A DNA stretch of 64,000 nucleotides from contig NZ_CAJQUA010000001.1 of assembly GCF_907163135.1 (NCBI RefSeq), forward strand, positions 1,999,001 through 2,063,000. Direction: 5' to 3'. The first letter of the stretch is position 1. Each line of letters opens with the position of its first letter. Positions 52,553-62,234 of this stretch are shown here, in pieces. A program made the translations under genes and the position numbers. This DNA is from Brachymonas denitrificans. GTDB taxonomy: Bacteria > Pseudomonadota > Gammaproteobacteria > Burkholderiales > Burkholderiaceae_C. Below the pieces are notes generated by a model, which saw nothing but the letters and a program-made list of their open reading frames with translations, made no database searches and was not told the DNA's origin.

Positions 52553-53839
52553 ATGAGCACAGAGTCCACGCAGGACCTTTCGCGCCCGGCCGATTCCGGC
52601 GCCGGCACGGACAATCCCTATGAAACCACCGCCGCCAGCAGCAATGACAACTGGCTCAACGGCCCCGATGCCGTCACGGCCAACGAAGCCTTGCAGGCCC
52701 CCGTCACCGACGCGGCCGATGCCGGCGACCCCTACGCCCTGAGCGGCGCCAGCGACAGCAACGACAACTGGCTGAACGGCCCCGATGCGGTGGTCACCAA
52801 TGAAGCATTGGGAGATGCCACTGCCGCCGGCGCCGATACCGGTGTCGCCGCGCTCGACACTGCCGGCAGCGAAGGCCTGTCCTTCAACCAGCTGTTCGAC
52901 GGCAGCCTGCCGGTGCAGGACTGGATCAACCAGGGACTGGACTGGTTCGTGGCGCATTTCCGCCCTGCTTTCCAGGCCCTGCGCGGCCCGGTGGACGGCA
53001 TCCTGAGCGGCGTGGAAGCCGCCCTGCTGTACCCTTCCACCCCCGTGATGATCGCCCTGCTGTCGCTGCTCGCCTGGCAGCTGGCCGGCGCGCGCCTCGC
53101 CATCGGCACGCTGGTCTCGCTGCTGGTGCTTGCCGTGCTCGGCATCTGGCCCGAGACCATGGTCACGCTGTCGCTGGTGCTGACCTCGCTGTTCTTCTGC
53201 ATCGTGATCGGCCTGCCGCTGGGCATCTGGCTCGCCAACAGCGACCGGGCCGAGCGCTTCGTGCGCCCGGTGCTGGACGCCATGCAGACCACCCCCGCCT
53301 TCGTCTATCTGGTGCCGGTGGTGATGCTGTTCGGCATCGGCAACGTGCCCGGCGTGATCGTCACCATCATCTTTGCCCTGGCTCCACTGGTGCGCCTGAC
53401 TTCGCTCGGCATCCGCCAGGTGCGCCCGGATCTGGTCGAGGCGGCCCGTGCCTACGGCGCCTCGCCCTGGCAGATGCTGACCAAGGTGCAGATGCCGCTG
53501 GCCATGCCGTCCATCATGGCCGGCATCAACCAGTCGCTGATGCTGAGCCTGTCGATGGTGGTGATCGCCTCCATGATCGCCGTGGGCGGCCTGGGCCTGA
53601 TGGTGCTGCGCGGCATCGGCCGCCTGGACATGGGCCTGGCCACCGTGGGTGGCTTGGGCATCGTGATTCTGGCCATTCTGCTGGACCGCATCACGCAGGC
53701 CATGGGCCAGAGCGACCGCAAGAGCCTGCGCTGGTACCAGCGCGGCCCGGTCGGGCTGCTGCGCCGCCTGCTGCAGCCGCGCGCCCAGGCCAAGGGTGCC
53801 CCGGCCGCTGTTCAGCCGCTGTCTCACGTCGCTGTCTGA
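52553..53839 (+). CDS. proW: Glycine betaine/proline ABC transporter permease ProW with N-terminal repeat
   Basis: ProW is the membrane channel of the betaine importer. The core from about residue 120 ([19 protein letters not shown]) is a normal ProW with six or more helices and the permease loop [19 protein letters not shown]. Ahead of it is a soluble extension of about 100 residues that contains two copies of a motif ([15 protein letters not shown]) in residues 20-47 and 59-86. The 428-residue length is therefore longer than E. coli ProW. The ATG at 52553 follows AGGAG. Confidence 0.94.
   Translation: MSTESTQDLSRPADSGAGTDNPYETTAASSNDNWLNGPDAVTANEALQAPVTDAADAGDPYALSGASDSNDNWLNGPDAVVTNEALGDATAAGADTGVAALDTAGSEGLSFNQLFDGSLPVQDWINQGLDWFVAHFRPAFQALRGPVDGILSGVEAALLYPSTPVMIALLSLLAWQLAGARLAIGTLVSLLVLAVLGIWPETMVTLSLVLTSLFFCIVIGLPLGIWLANSDRAERFVRPVLDAMQTTPAFVYLVPVVMLFGIGNVPGVIVTIIFALAPLVRLTSLGIRQVRPDLVEAARAYGASPWQMLTKVQMPLAMPSIMAGINQSLMLSLSMVVIASMIAVGGLGLMVLRGIGRLDMGLATVGGLGIVILAILLDRITQAMGQSDRKSLRWYQRGPVGLLRRLLQPRAQAKGAPAAVQPLSHVAV
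52610..52810 (+). repeat. Two-copy tandem motif in the ProW N-terminus
   Basis: Copies at 52610-52693 and 52727-52810 encode about 28 residues each, of the form D(N)PY-x7-8[12 protein letters not shown]2-NEAL. The DNA is nearly identical across the [10 protein letters not shown] block, which points to an internal duplication. Confidence 0.85.
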
Positions 53840-53904
53840 CCTCCACTCCCGCCCCGGTGACGCGCCGCGTCACCCGGCCCTGTCGATTCTCCGAAAGGAA
53901 CCCC

Positions 53905-54921
53905 ATGACCCTGCTTCCCTCCGCCCTCCGTTTTCCCCGCGCCCTGCTCTGCGCCAGCCTGATCGGCCTGGCCGCCTTCAACGCCCACGCCAGCGACGAA
54001 CAACCCGGCAAGGGCATCCGCATCCAGCCGCTGCAAAGCCCGATCGCCGAAGAAACCTTCCAGACCCAGCTGGTGGTGAAGGCGCTGGAGAAGCTCGGCT
54101 ACCAGGTCCAGCCCATCAAGGAAGTGGACTACACCGCCGCCCACCTGGCCATCGCCAACGGCGACGCCACCTTCATGGCCGACCACTGGGACCGCCTGCA
54201 CGAAGACTTCTACCAGAACGCAGGTGGCGACAGCAAGCTCTGGCGCGACAACACCTATTCCGCCGGCGCCCTGCAGGGCTACCTGGTCGACCGCAAGACC
54301 GCCGAGCAGCACAAGATCACCAACATCGAGCAGATGAAGGACCCCGCCATTGCCAAGCTGTTCGACACCGACGGCGACGGCAAGGCCAACCTGACCGGCT
54401 GCAACCCCGGCTGGGGCTGCGAAAAAGCCATCGAGAAGCACCTGGACAAATTCCAGCTGCGCGGCCACATCCAGCACGTGCAGGGCAACTACTCCGCGCT
54501 GATCGCCGACACCATCACGCGCTACCAGCAGGGCAAGCCCATCTTCTATTACACCTGGACGCCCTACTGGGTGAGCAATGTGCTCAAGCCGGGCAAGGAC
54601 GTGGTGTGGCTGCAGGTGCCCACCAGCCAAGATGTCGGCGCCGACAGCACCGCCCTGCCCAACGGCAAGGACTACGGCTTCATCGTGAACAACCAGCGCA
54701 TCATGGCCAACCGCCAGTTCATCGAGCAGAACCCCGCGGCGGCCAAGCTGTTCAGCGTGATGAAGCTGCCGATTGCCGCGATCAACGCCCAGAACAAGGC
54801 CATGAACGATGGCGCCAACAAGCAGGCCGACATCGACAAGCATGTGGCCGGCTGGATCAAGGCGCACCAGCGCCTGTTCGATGGCTGGATCGCCGAGGCG
54901 CGCGCTGCTGGCAAACGCTGA
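53905..54921 (+). CDS. proX: Glycine betaine-binding periplasmic protein ProX
   Basis: ProX captures glycine betaine or proline betaine in the periplasm. The 338 residues begin with a Sec signal peptide ending near AFNAHA, followed by a two-lobed binding protein with [22 protein letters not shown] and [13 protein letters not shown], which supply the aromatic cage for the trimethylammonium group. The ATG at 53905 has AAAGGAA ahead; a longer frame reaches into the proW-proX gap. It lies 65 bases after proW. Confidence 0.96.
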   Translation: MTLLPSALRFPRALLCASLIGLAAFNAHASDEQPGKGIRIQPLQSPIAEETFQTQLVVKALEKLGYQVQPIKEVDYTAAHLAIANGDATFMADHWDRLHEDFYQNAGGDSKLWRDNTYSAGALQGYLVDRKTAEQHKITNIEQMKDPAIAKLFDTDGDGKANLTGCNPGWGCEKAIEKHLDKFQLRGHIQHVQGNYSALIADTITRYQQGKPIFYYTWTPYWVSNVLKPGKDVVWLQVPTSQDVGADSTALPNGKDYGFIVNNQRIMANRQFIEQNPAAAKLFSVMKLPIAAINAQNKAMNDGANKQADIDKHVAGWIKAHQRLFDGWIAEARAAGKR

Positions 54922-55091
54922 TGATTGCTGCCGCGCGGCGGCGCCTTTGCCAGGCGTCGACCGCTGCTCCGCAGCGCCATGCGGCAAGCGCAGCCAGGCT
55001 CGGCAAACACCCATGAGGCAGCCCTCGCTCCGCGCACAGGCTGCAACCAGCCGAAAATAGGCGTAAACTTCCTGTTTGTCTGAATAATTGC

Positions 55092-55121
55092 AAGCGGCAG
55101 CTCAAGGGGGATCTGCCGCTT
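55092..55121 (+). other. Stem-loop upstream of ilvE
   Basis: A perfect nine-base-pair stem AAGCGGCAG/CTGCCGCTT with a 12-base loop containing AGGGGGA lies 29 bases before ilvE. The T-run is weak, so it may be a terminator for proVWX or an element acting on ilvE. Confidence 0.4.
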
Positions 55122-55149
55122 TCTGCTGCCAATCGAAGAGGAGATCTGC

Positions 55150-56085
55150 ATGAGCGCACCCACCGCACTGTCCGACCGCGACGGAAAAATCTGGATGGAC
55201 GGCCAGATGGTCGAGTGGCGCGATGCCAAGGTCCACGTGCTGACGCACACCCTGCACTACGGCTGCGGCGCCTTCGAAGGCGTGCGTGCCTACAAGACGG
55301 ACAAAGGCCCGGCCATCTTCCGCCTGCAGGAGCACACCCAGCGCCTGTTCAACAGCGCCAAGATCCTGCGCATCCCCATGCCCTTCTCGCAGGAAGAAGT
55401 GAACGAGGCACAACGTGCCGTGGTGCGCGAGAACAATCTGGACAGCGGCTACCTGCGCCCGCTGGTGTGGCTGGGCTCCGAGAAGCTGGGCGTTTCGCCC
55501 AAGGGCGCCAAAACCCACGTGATGGTCGCCGCCTGGCCCTGGGGCGCCTACCTGGGCGAAGACGGCATGGCCATCGGCATCCGCGTCAAGACCAGCAGCT
55601 TCACGCGCCACCACGTCAACATCACCATGACGCAGGCCAAGACGGTCAGCAACTACACCAACTCCATCCTGGCCAATATGGAAGCCACCGACGACGGCTA
55701 CGACGAAGCCCTGCTGCTGGACAGCGCCGGTTTCGTGAGCGAAGGCTCGGGCGAGAACGTGTTCCTGGTGAAGGACGGCGTGGTCTACACCCCCGACCTG
55801 TCCGCCGGCGCCCTCAACGGCATCACACGCAACACCATCACCCACATCTGCAAGGACCTGGGCGTCGAACTGGTGCAAAAGCGCATCACGCGCGACGAGT
55901 GCTACATTGCCGATGAGATGTTCTTCACCGGCACTGCCGCCGAAGTCACGCCCATCCGCGAACTGGACCGCGTGCAGATCGGCGAAGGTCGCCGCGGCCC
56001 GGTCACCGAAAAGATCCAGACTGCGTTCTTCGACATCGTGAACGGACGCAACCCCAAGTACGCCCACTGGCTCACCCTCGTTTAA
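55150..56085 (+). CDS. ilvE: Branched-chain amino acid aminotransferase
   Basis: IlvE makes Val, Leu and Ile from their keto acids with PLP. The 311 residues contain VHVLTHTLHYGCGAFEGVRA, the PLP-binding lysine region TMTQAKTVSNYTNSILANME and DSAGFVSEGSGENVFLVKDG, which are class IV aminotransferase signatures. The length is normal. A small zinc protein and a glycosyltransferase follow on the same strand. Confidence 0.97.
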   Translation: MSAPTALSDRDGKIWMDGQMVEWRDAKVHVLTHTLHYGCGAFEGVRAYKTDKGPAIFRLQEHTQRLFNSAKILRIPMPFSQEEVNEAQRAVVRENNLDSGYLRPLVWLGSEKLGVSPKGAKTHVMVAAWPWGAYLGEDGMAIGIRVKTSSFTRHHVNITMTQAKTVSNYTNSILANMEATDDGYDEALLLDSAGFVSEGSGENVFLVKDGVVYTPDLSAGALNGITRNTITHICKDLGVELVQKRITRDECYIADEMFFTGTAAEVTPIRELDRVQIGEGRRGPVTEKIQTAFFDIVNGRNPKYAHWLTLV

Positions 56086-56110
56086 TGCTTCAAGCCCAGG
56101 AACCACTCCC

Positions 56111-56317
56111 ATGACAGCCATCGTCGAACTCAAGGCCAGCGACCTCAACCCGCAGGGCGGCGTATTCTGCCCCAACCCCCTGGCCGACATGAAACTCTGG
56201 AACAGCCATCCCAAGGTCTACCTGAACGTGGCCGCGCAGCATGGCGAAGCCAAGTGCCCGTATTGCGGCACGGTGTATCGCCTGAAGGAAGGCGAAGTCG
56301 TGGCGCACGGCCACTGA
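56111..56317 (+). CDS. Small CHCC zinc-finger protein
   Basis: This 68-residue protein has the pattern FCPNP...SHPKVYL...CPYCGTVY, that is a Cys, a His and a CxxC, which fits the zf-CHCC family related to the NADH dehydrogenase NDUFS6 domain. Its bacterial role is unclear. It follows ilvE by 25 bases and precedes the glycosyltransferase by 16, so the three are probably cotranscribed. Confidence 0.88.
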   Translation: MTAIVELKASDLNPQGGVFCPNPLADMKLWNSHPKVYLNVAAQHGEAKCPYCGTVYRLKEGEVVAHGH

Positions 56318-56333
56318 TACTGTTCCCTGCTGC

Positions 56334-57089
56334 ATGCTGCTGTCCGCCTACCTGATCACGCTGAACGAGTCCGAACACCTGGCCGAAGTGCTGGAACGCC
56401 TGCAGGGCGTGGACGAGATCGTGGTGGTGGACTCCGGCTCCACCGACGGCACGCAGGACATTGCGCGCCGCTTCGGTGCGCGCGTGGTGCACCAGGACTG
56501 GCTCGGCTTCGCCAGACAGAAGGCCCATGCCATGAGCCTGTGCCAGGGTGAGTGGGTGCTGTCCATGGATGGTGACGAGGTGCTGCAGCCTGGGGCCATC
56601 GACCATATCCGTACCCTCATCGCCAGCACGCCGATGAACGGCTTCACCATCCCGCGCCACGAAGTCTTTATGGGCAGGCCCATGACCAGCAGCCGGCCCG
56701 ACCAGATGATGCGCCTGTACCGCAAGGACAAGGCCGAATGGGATCTGGTGCGGCTGGTGCACGAGCATGTGGAGGTGCAGCAGCCCACCGGCCGCATCGG
56801 GCCGCACATGATCCACTACGGCAACGACACCGTATCCAAGGCGCTGGGCAAGATCAACAGCTATTCCAGCCTGAAGGCGCAGCAGAAGCTCAATGCCGGC
56901 AAGCGCGGCTCGGTCGCGAAAATGCTGCTGTCCCCGCTGGGATACTTCACGCGCTACATGCTGGTGCGGCACTTCTGGAAGGAAGGGCTGCCCGGGCTGG
57001 TGTATGCCGGCCTGCAGGCAGGCTATGCTTATCTGAGTGAGGCCAAGCTGCTGGAACTGCAACGCAAACAGCACGCCAGGGGCACCTAA
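56334..57089 (+). CDS. Family 2 glycosyltransferase, WaaE/KdtX-like
   Basis: This GT-A enzyme of 251 residues opens with SAYLITLNESEHLAEVLERL, has VDEIVVVDSGSTDGTQDIAR, the DxD-like SMDGDEVL and the RLYRKDKAEWDLVRLVHEHV block. These match the WaaE/KdtX group, which adds glucose to the lipopolysaccharide core. The C-terminal hydrophobic helix may associate with the membrane. Acceptor sugar is inferred from the family only. Confidence 0.87.
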   Translation: MLLSAYLITLNESEHLAEVLERLQGVDEIVVVDSGSTDGTQDIARRFGARVVHQDWLGFARQKAHAMSLCQGEWVLSMDGDEVLQPGAIDHIRTLIASTPMNGFTIPRHEVFMGRPMTSSRPDQMMRLYRKDKAEWDLVRLVHEHVEVQQPTGRIGPHMIHYGNDTVSKALGKINSYSSLKAQQKLNAGKRGSVAKMLLSPLGYFTRYMLVRHFWKEGLPGLVYAGLQAGYAYLSEAKLLELQRKQHARGT

Positions 57090-57273
57090 GGCAGCAAACA
57101 GACCGTCAAGCTGGCCAGCGCTTGCCGTGCACCGCACGGCATCGTTGAAACGCCGCCATGCCTGTACGGGCTTGCATCTCCCTTGGAGGCACCCTTGGGT
57201 CCACTGATGCGCGCGAAGAACGGACGGCGCCCAATGCGCGCCCCTCCCCTGCGCCCGCAAGATCTGCCAGCCT

Positions 57274-58944
57274 TCAGGCCTCTTTCGCCTGCACCGGCAA
57301 CACCCGGCTGGCCAGCCATACCAGCACCACTACCGGCAAGCCCAGCAAAGCCGTCGTCACGAAGAAAGTGTCATACCCATAGTGGTTGACGAAGGTGCCC
57401 GAGAAGCCCGCAATGAACTTGGGCAGCAACAGCATGATGGAGCTGAACAGCGCGTACTGCGTTGCCGAGTAGCTGATGCTGGTCAGGCCTGACAGGTAGG
57501 CAATGAAGGCGGCCGAAGCGATGCCGCCGGCCAGGTTGTCTGCCGTGATCACCAGCGTCAGCGCACGAGGAATCTCAAACGCGTAGCCGAACACGCTGAA
57601 CTGCCACACGTCCTGCGCCACCCCGGGCATGGTGCTCAGCCAGGCAAACAGCAGGTTGCTCAGCGCCGACAGCACCGCACCCAGCATCAGCACGCGCATC
57701 ACGCCGATACGCAGCGCCAGCACGCCGCCGATGAAGGTGCCCAGCAGCGTGAAGAAGATGCCGAACACGCCGCTGACCAGTGCCACCTGTTCCTTGCTGA
57801 ACTGCATGTCCACATAGAAGGGGTTGGCCATGATGCCCATCACCACGTCGCTGATGCGGTAGATGCTGATCAGCGCCAGGATCAGCAGCGCATGCCAGCG
57901 GTAGCGCTGGAAGAAGTCCACGAAGGGCGCGACGAACGAGGCCTGCACGCGCGCCAGCCCGCGTTGCGCGCTGCTGCCGGCAGCCGGACGCAGGCGCGGA
58001 CTCTTGCCGGCAAAGGTCACTGCCGTGAGCGCCGCTGCCAGAAGCACCACCAGCGTCAGCAGATGGCCGCCGGTGGCCGCCTGCAAGGGCTTGATCCACT
58101 CTGCCTTGGCCGCCTGCGCCACCGACACCACCACAAACGCCACCCAGCCCAGAAAGGCCGCAATGCCCGTCAGCGCCACACCCTGCCCGGCCACCTGCTG
58201 CAGGGCACGCTCGTACACCGGATCATGGGCCTTGCCGTCGGCATCCCGGTTGCGCTCCGCCGGTTCGGACGAGAACAGCACGGTGATCACCCCCACCAGC
58301 ATGGCCGCGGCCATGGACAGGTAGCCCACCGTCCAGCCCTGGTTGTTGTAGCCGGGGCCAGCCGGCGCATAGGTGCGCTCGGCCCAGGCGGCCAGGCTCA
58401 GCACACCGGCTCCGGCACAGATCATGGCCAGCCGGTAGCCGGTCTGGTAGTTGGCGGCCAGCACGGCCTGCCTTTCAATAGTCGCCGATTCGATGCGGAA
58501 GGCATCGAGCGCAATGTCCTGCGTGGCCGAGGCGAAGGCCACCAGCAGCGCCAGCTTGGCCAGCGTTTCCACGCCCTGCTCGGCCGGGTTGTACAGTGCC
58601 ATGCCGACCAGGCCGCCCATGATGGTGAGCTGCGCCACCAGCAGCCAGCTGCGGCGCCGTCCCAGCCAGCGCGTCAGCAGCGGAATCGGCAACCGGTCTA
58701 CCAGCGGCGCCCACACCCACTTGAAGCCGTAGGCCAGCGCCACCCAGCCGAGGAAGCTGATGGTGGCGCGGTCGATGCCCGCTTCGCGCAGGCGAAAGCT
58801 CAGCGTGCCCAGCACCAGCAGCAGCGGCAGGCCGGCGGAAAAGCCCAACGCCAGCATGCGCAGGCTGGCCGGTTCGAGATAGACGCGCAGCGACTGGGCC
58901 CAGGTGAGCTTGGGAGAAGACGTAACGGAAGGGGAATCGGCCAT
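57274..58944 (-). CDS. ampG: AmpG-family muropeptide permease (MFS)
   Basis: AmpG imports anhydro-muropeptides for cell-wall recycling and affects beta-lactamase induction. The 556 residues have about 14 hydrophobic helices. The family signature LGFSAGLPLLLVLGTLSFRL appears near residue 33, and GRRRSWLL and ASATQDIALDAFRIE follow. The long cytoplasmic loop mid-protein is typical. It is divergent from an M48 peptidase. Confidence 0.92.
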   Translation of the reverse strand: MADSPSVTSSPKLTWAQSLRVYLEPASLRMLALGFSAGLPLLLVLGTLSFRLREAGIDRATISFLGWVALAYGFKWVWAPLVDRLPIPLLTRWLGRRRSWLLVAQLTIMGGLVGMALYNPAEQGVETLAKLALLVAFASATQDIALDAFRIESATIERQAVLAANYQTGYRLAMICAGAGVLSLAAWAERTYAPAGPGYNNQGWTVGYLSMAAAMLVGVITVLFSSEPAERNRDADGKAHDPVYERALQQVAGQGVALTGIAAFLGWVAFVVVSVAQAAKAEWIKPLQAATGGHLLTLVVLLAAALTAVTFAGKSPRLRPAAGSSAQRGLARVQASFVAPFVDFFQRYRWHALLILALISIYRISDVVMGIMANPFYVDMQFSKEQVALVSGVFGIFFTLLGTFIGGVLALRIGVMRVLMLGAVLSALSNLLFAWLSTMPGVAQDVWQFSVFGYAFEIPRALTLVITADNLAGGIASAAFIAYLSGLTSISYSATQYALFSSIMLLLPKFIAGFSGTFVNHYGYDTFFVTTALLGLPVVVLVWLASRVLPVQAKEA

Positions 58945-59033
58945 CGGGTTCTTTCTGTACCGCTGTCGTCACAGCTGCAAGGGTTTGCAAACTGCCTGCA
59001 ATTTCGGCGGGCTCGCGCTATTATCCGCGCACT

Positions 59034-59912
59034 ATGTGCCTGTTCTGCATCTCGCGCCATTCCGCCTGGAGCCAGGGCTCCAGCCCCTCTTCCCCGCAAC
59101 GCCGCCTGTTCCTGCGCGGCGGTTCGGCTGCGGCCGCCGCTGCCGGGCTGGCTGCCGCCGTGCCGGCACAGGCGCAGGTGGACGTGGGCAAATCCTCGGC
59201 CTGGCGCCAGCTGATTCCTGCGGACCAGATCGAGCAGGCAGCCACCTCGCAATACAACCAGATGCGCTCGCAGGCGCGCAGCAAGCGGGTGCTGCGTCCG
59301 GCCAGCGATCCGCAGCTGCAGCAACTGCAGAAGATCGCCGAGCGCATCATTCCGCACGCGCCGCGCTGGAACGAGCGCGCCCGCGACTGGAAGTGGGAAA
59401 TCAGCCTGATCGACAGCCCGGACCTGAACGCCTTCTGCATGCCCGGCGGCAAGATCGCCTTCTTCACCGGCATTCTGGACCGGCTCAAGCTCTCGTCGGA
59501 CGAAGCCGCCGTGATCATGGGCCACGAAATGGCGCATGCCCTGCGCGAACATGCGCGCGAGCGCCTGGCCAAGACCAGCGCCACCAACATGGGTCTGTCG
59601 ATTGCCTCGCAGCTGTTCGGCCTGGGCGATCTGGGGCAGGCGGCGGCCAATATCGGCACCGAACTGCTGGCGCTGCGCTACAGCCGCAGCGACGAAACCG
59701 AGGCTGATGTGGTCGGGCTGGAGCTGTCGGCACGCGGCGCCTTCAATCCGCGTGCCGGTGTGTCCCTGTGGAACAAGATGATTGCCGCCAACGGACGCGG
59801 CAACATGGCCTTCCTGTCCTCGCATCCCAGCGGGCCGGACCGCATCCGGCAGCTGCAGGCGACGATCCCCAAGGTAGAGAACCTGTACCGTCAGGCGGGC
59901 GGCAAGGGCTGA
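59034..59912 (+). CDS. M48-family zinc metallopeptidase, Tat-type signal
   Basis: The 292 residues include the zinc motif HEMAH (His164, Glu165, His168) and a later glutamate in DETEADVVG as third ligand. The N-terminus carries a twin-arginine motif (QRRLFLRGG) before an Ala-rich hydrophobic stretch ending AQA, so the protein probably goes to the periplasm folded. This resembles LoiP/BepA-like envelope quality-control proteases. A TATTAT box lies only ten bases before the ATG, giving a very short leader. Confidence 0.88.
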   Translation: MCLFCISRHSAWSQGSSPSSPQRRLFLRGGSAAAAAAGLAAAVPAQAQVDVGKSSAWRQLIPADQIEQAATSQYNQMRSQARSKRVLRPASDPQLQQLQKIAERIIPHAPRWNERARDWKWEISLIDSPDLNAFCMPGGKIAFFTGILDRLKLSSDEAAVIMGHEMAHALREHARERLAKTSATNMGLSIASQLFGLGDLGQAAANIGTELLALRYSRSDETEADVVGLELSARGAFNPRAGVSLWNKMIAANGRGNMAFLSSHPSGPDRIRQLQATIPKVENLYRQAGGKG

Positions 59913-59980
59913 AGCACGGCTGCTGTCCCGCTCTGGCCACTTGTGGTCAGGCGGCTGGCATGGGAAGCTGCGAAGCCTGA

Positions 59981-60619
59981 TCAGGTTCCGGCGACAAACG
60001 GATTGCTCACCCGCTCGCGCCCGAAGCTGCTCTCCGGGCCGTGGCCGGGGATGAACACCGTGTCGTTCCCCATCGGCCACAGGCGCTGCGTGATACTGGC
60101 GATCAGGGTGTCGTAGTCACCGCCCGGAAAATCCGTGCGGCCAATCGACCCGGCAAACAGCACGTCGCCCACAAAGGCGCGATTGGCCTCGGGCGAGTAG
60201 AACACCACATGCCCCGGCGTGTGCCCCGGGCAGTGGCGCACCTGCAGCGTGCTGTTGCCCACCTGCACCGTATCGCCATCGTGCAGCCAGCGCGTCGGGG
60301 TGAAGGTGGCGGCCGGAGGAAAGCCATAGTTCACTGCGGTGGCCGGCAGCGCATCAATCCAGTACTGGTCACCCTCGTGCGGGCCGATGATGGGCAGATC
60401 CAGCTTGCCGGACAGTTCGGCCGTGCCTGCGCAATGGTCCACATGGCAGTGCGTCAGCAGGATCTGCCTGAGCGTGATGCCCTGCTTTTGGGCAAAGGCC
60501 AGCAGGCGCGGCAGGTCGCCGCCCGGATCGACCACCGCTCCTTCCATGGTCTGGTCGCACCAGAGGATGGAGCAGTTCTGCTGGAACGGCGTGACGGGAA
60601 TGGTGTGGTAGTGCAGCAT
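59981..60619 (-). CDS. Metallo-beta-lactamase-fold hydrolase, glyoxalase II-like
   Basis: This 212-residue hydrolase contains the two-metal signature HCHVDH, then VRHCPGHTPGHVVFY, FAGSIGRTDFPGG and the late FIPGHGPES. These match the glyoxalase II-like branch of the fold, which hydrolyses thioesters such as lactoylglutathione. The ATG at 60619 is used; a longer reading frame runs through xth and is a shadow. The substrate is not certain. Confidence 0.9.
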   Translation of the reverse strand: MLHYHTIPVTPFQQNCSILWCDQTMEGAVVDPGGDLPRLLAFAQKQGITLRQILLTHCHVDHCAGTAELSGKLDLPIIGPHEGDQYWIDALPATAVNYGFPPAATFTPTRWLHDGDTVQVGNSTLQVRHCPGHTPGHVVFYSPEANRAFVGDVLFAGSIGRTDFPGGDYDTLIASITQRLWPMGNDTVFIPGHGPESSFGRERVSNPFVAGT

Positions 60620-60621
60620 GG

Positions 60622-61413
60622 TCAGAGTGTGAAATCGTAGTCGATCGTGATCGGTGCATGGTCGGAGAACTTCTCGCCCTTGTAGATGGACTCGACCTGT
60701 GCATGCGCGGCCAGCGCCGGCGTAGCCAGATGGTAATCCAGACGCCAGCCCACGTTCTTGGCATAGGCCTGGCCGCGGTTGCTCCACCAGGTGTAGCACT
60801 CGTCCGTGGCCTCGGGCTTGAGCTGGCGATAGACATCGACGATGCCCGCCTCGCCCAGCAGGCGCGTCATCCAGGCGCGTTCCTCGGGCAGGAAACCGCT
60901 GTTCTTGCGGTTGCCCTTCCAGTTCTTCAGGTCGATCTCGTTGTGCGCGATGTTCACGTCGCCGCACAGGATGAACTCCCGGTCGCGCTTGAGTTCGAGC
61001 AGGTAGGGGAACATCTCGTCCAGGAAGCGGTACTTGGCCGCCTGGCGCTCCTCGCCCGAGGAACCACTCGGGAAATAGCAGCTGATGATGGACAGCTTGC
61101 GCGCCGGCGTATCGAAGCGCAGTTCGATGTAGCGGCCCTCGGCATCGAACTCGGCCGAGCCGAAGCCCACGCGCACATCGCTGGGCGCGTGGCGCGTGTA
61201 GATGCCCACGCCCGAATAGCCCTTCTTCTCGGCAAAATGGAAATAGCCCTGCAGTTCGGCCAGCACTTCGAAGCGGCCCACGATATCGGCCTGCTGTGCC
61301 TTCACTTCCTGAACACACATACAATCAGGAGCATGCGCAGCCAGCCAGGGCTCCAGGCCCTTGGTGGTGGCCGAACGGATGCCATTGAGATTCAAACTGG
61401 TCAAACGGAACAC
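60622..61413 (-). CDS. xth: Exodeoxyribonuclease III
   Basis: ExoIII is an AP endonuclease and 3'-5' exonuclease in base-excision repair. The 263 residues show SLNLNGIRSA, CVQEVKA, GYSGVGIYTR, GDVNIAHNEIDLKN, WRLDYHLATP and SDHAPI, the full set of metal and catalytic motifs. The start is GTG at 61413 with GAGGGAG ahead. It is divergent from pyrE, and the glyoxalase II-like gene follows two bases after its stop. Confidence 0.95.
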   Translation of the reverse strand: MFRLTSLNLNGIRSATTKGLEPWLAAHAPDCMCVQEVKAQQADIVGRFEVLAELQGYFHFAEKKGYSGVGIYTRHAPSDVRVGFGSAEFDAEGRYIELRFDTPARKLSIISCYFPSGSSGEERQAAKYRFLDEMFPYLLELKRDREFILCGDVNIAHNEIDLKNWKGNRKNSGFLPEERAWMTRLLGEAGIVDVYRQLKPEATDECYTWWSNRGQAYAKNVGWRLDYHLATPALAAHAQVESIYKGEKFSDHAPITIDYDFTL

Positions 61414-61457
61414 TGCGCGCTACTCCCTCGATTCACTGATTTTCTGTCTGCCCAACC

Positions 61458-62156
61458 ATGAGCCAAGCCGCCCCCACTCCCGCCCCGATCGACCATCTGG
61501 CCGAAGATTTCGTTGCCTTTGCGGTGGACAGCGGCGTGCTGCGCTTTGGCAGCTTCATCACCAAGGCCGGCCGCCAGTCGCCCTACTTCTTCAACGCAGG
61601 GCTGTTCAACGACGGCGCCATGCTGGGCCGGCTGGCCCAATTCTATGCGCAGCGCATCCTGTCCAGCGGCATCCAATACGACATGCTGTTCGGCCCGGCC
61701 TACAAGGGCATCCCGCTGGTGGCCGCGGTGGCGGTCGAACTGGCTCGCCTGGGCCACAACAAGCCCTTTGCCTACAACCGCAAGGAAGCCAAGGACCATG
61801 GCGAAGGCGGCAGTCTGGTGGGCGCGCCGCTGCAGGGCCGCGTGCTGATCGTGGACGATGTGATGTCGGCCGGCACCGCAGTGCGCGAGTCGATTGCGCT
61901 GATCCAGGCTGCCGGCGCCATCCCGGCTGCCGTGGCCGTGGCGCTGGATCGCCAGGAAATGGCCACCGAAAACGGCCAGGACGTGCCCTACAGCGCCGTG
62001 CAATATGTGCGCGAGCAGCTCGGCATGCAGGTCTGCGCGATTGCCACGCTGGACGACCTGCTGGGCTATCTGGCGCACCTGCCGCAAGGCGGCACCAGCA
62101 TGGCCGAGCACCATGCGCAAGTGCTGGCCTATCGCGAGCGCTACGGCGTGCGCTGA
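61458..62156 (+). CDS. pyrE: Orotate phosphoribosyltransferase
   Basis: PyrE makes orotidine monophosphate from orotate and PRPP. The 232 residues include FGSFITKAGRQSPYFFNAGL, FGPAYKGIPLV, NRKEAKDHGEGG and the PRPP-binding VLIVDDVMSAGTA. The length is typical of Betaproteobacteria. It ends convergently with cdsA. Confidence 0.97.
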   Translation: MSQAAPTPAPIDHLAEDFVAFAVDSGVLRFGSFITKAGRQSPYFFNAGLFNDGAMLGRLAQFYAQRILSSGIQYDMLFGPAYKGIPLVAAVAVELARLGHNKPFAYNRKEAKDHGEGGSLVGAPLQGRVLIVDDVMSAGTAVRESIALIQAAGAIPAAVAVALDRQEMATENGQDVPYSAVQYVREQLGMQVCAIATLDDLLGYLAHLPQGGTSMAEHHAQVLAYRERYGVR

Positions 62157-62194
62157 GTTCGCTGCCTCCGCTGAGCCCCCACAGGATCTCGCTC

Positions 62195-62214
62195 TCAGCG
62201 CCTCCCGGCGCTGA
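62195..62214. terminator. Stem-loop between convergent pyrE and cdsA
   Basis: TCAGCGCC-TCCC-GGCGCTGA is a perfect eight-base-pair stem with a four-base loop between two convergent genes. There is no T-run on either side, so it may be a bidirectional barrier rather than a classic terminator. Confidence 0.4.
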
Positions 62215-62234
62215 ATGTGCCCGGCTGCAGCCGA

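Noticed and set aside
60620-61324. Long N-terminal extension of the glyoxalase II-like frame
   Set aside because: It is an alternative frame of xth, which has all of its catalytic motifs; the normal hydrolase start is at 60619.
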